Source of the DNA: Bacteroidota bacterium
GTDB taxonomy: Bacteria; Bacteroidota; Bacteroidia; Chitinophagales; Chitinophagaceae
DNA: 7,766 nt
Assembly (NCBI GenBank): GCA_023433345.1
Contig: JAEZDA010000120.1
Location: 1 to 7,766, forward strand
Reading direction: 5' to 3'
Made by a program: the position numbers and the translations under genes. This document shows positions 7,320 to 7,766 of this stretch, one piece after another. The number at the start of each line of letters is the position of its first letter. Positions within the stretch are counted from its first letter, which is position 1. The notes below the pieces were generated by a model. The model saw only the letters and a list, made by a program, of their open reading frames with translations, was not told the origin of the DNA and made no database searches.

Positions 7320-7766
7320 TTATTTGCAGCACAACATCTCAAGCAGTTCGTTGAGCATATACGGGGTGAGTACATTGTATTTAGCATATGACGCCGTTGA
7401 GCCCACCTTTATCGTGTAGGCCTTATCGTTATGCATAAGGCTGCGAAACATGTCTTCATCGGTTTTATCATCTCCACAGGCAAGAATAAAATCATAGTCT
7501 GTTTCGTGAGCTATTTTTTCGGTGATCACGCCTTTATCTACACCATTGATCTTCGCTTCAACGATCTTGTTGCCAGGCATTACATGAATATTCAGGTCAT
7601 GGGCGTATTCTGTGAGCTCATTAAGTAATTCTTTTGCACGCTGATTTCCCTGGTCGGAGTCCACATTCCTGTAGTGCCAAACCAGGGAAAAGTTCTTCTC
7701 TTCTACGAAAGAATTAGCGCAACGCTTTACATAGTTCCGCATAATATTTCCCACCTTTTCTTTCCA
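7320..7766 (-). CDS. Trehalose-6-phosphate synthase/phosphatase, C-terminal phosphatase part (5' end outside window)
   Basis: The 148 visible codons form the C-terminal part of a trehalose-6-phosphate phosphatase, which removes phosphate from trehalose 6-phosphate to give trehalose. The frame is open to the right edge and begins WKEKVGNIM, so the GTG at 7754 is internal. Recognisable blocks are FVEEKNFSLVWHYRNVD, the GNKIVEAK/GVDKG segment, whose Lys (codon 7533-7535) probably corresponds to HAD motif III, and the HAD motif IV GDDKTDED (7452-7475), which supplies the Mg-binding acidic residues. The C-terminus has normal length. The EEKNFSLVWHYR form matches the phosphatase half of fused synthase/phosphatase proteins (OtsA-OtsB type, usually about 730 residues) more than stand-alone OtsB. 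The synthase half would lie beyond the edge, so fusion is inferred. It converges on the GH15 gene with 5 bases between stop codons. Its promoter is not in the window. Confidence 0.9.
   Translation of the reverse strand, partial: WKEKVGNIMRNYVKRCANSFVEEKNFSLVWHYRNVDSDQGNQRAKELLNELTEYAHDLNIHVMPGNKIVEAKINGVDKGVITEKIAHETDYDFILACGDDKTDEDMFRSLMHNDKAYTIKVGSTASYAKYNVLTPYMLNELLEMLCCK

Noticed and set aside
7421..7440. Inverted repeat CCTTAT/ATAAGG with an 8-base loop, considered as a terminator for GH15
   Set aside because: It lies inside the coding sequence of the trehalose-phosphatase, has a weak A/T-rich stem and has no T-run after it.
7752..7754. GTG (minus strand) as the start of the trehalose-phosphatase gene
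   Set aside because: The frame stays open to the window edge (WKEK before it), and the HAD nucleophile motif and any synthase part must lie further upstream.

Overview
The window looks like a chromosomal segment of a Bacteroidota bacterium, probably from the Chitinophagaceae/Sphingobacteriales/Cytophagales side. The grounds are the protein families (a very long poly-HAMP hybrid kinase, a receiver-first kinase, a cytosolic GH15 hydrolase and a fused-type trehalose-phosphate synthase/phosphatase), moderate GC content by eye, and start codons without a convincing Shine-Dalgarno sequence. No marker gene is present, so the taxonomy is inference. I see no tRNA, rRNA, CRISPR array, insertion sequence or phage gene. 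The window is almost fully coding and both outer genes run off the edges.

Layout: (1) 1-4181, plus strand: the 3' part of a giant cytosolic-type hybrid histidine kinase. It has at least five 92-residue poly-HAMP repeats, then GAF, coiled coil, HisKA/HATPase and three receiver domains. (2) 4182-4257: a 76-base gap with one modest stem-loop. (3) 4258-5517, plus: a receiver-coiled coil-histidine kinase protein. (4) 5530-7314, plus: a glycoside hydrolase family 15 enzyme (trehalase- or glucoamylase-like) only 12 bases downstream. (5) 7320-7766, minus: the C-terminal phosphatase part of a trehalose-6-phosphate synthase/phosphatase, converging on the GH15 gene with only 5 bases between stop codons.

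How they may work together: the two kinases form a plausible signalling pair, with four receiver domains and two kinase cores but no Hpt or DNA-binding output domain in view. The two enzymes probably make and break a cytosolic glucoside, most simply trehalose. Poly-HAMP hybrid kinases of this architecture (fungal group III, Nik1/Os-1) are osmostress sensors, and trehalose is an osmo- and desiccation protectant. A stress-sensing/trehalose-turnover locus is therefore a reasonable hypothesis, but the sequence shows only adjacency. Each gene belongs to a recognisable family. The most notable features are the indel-free HAMP array with its two-module repeat, and the tight convergent arrangement of the trehalose-linked genes.
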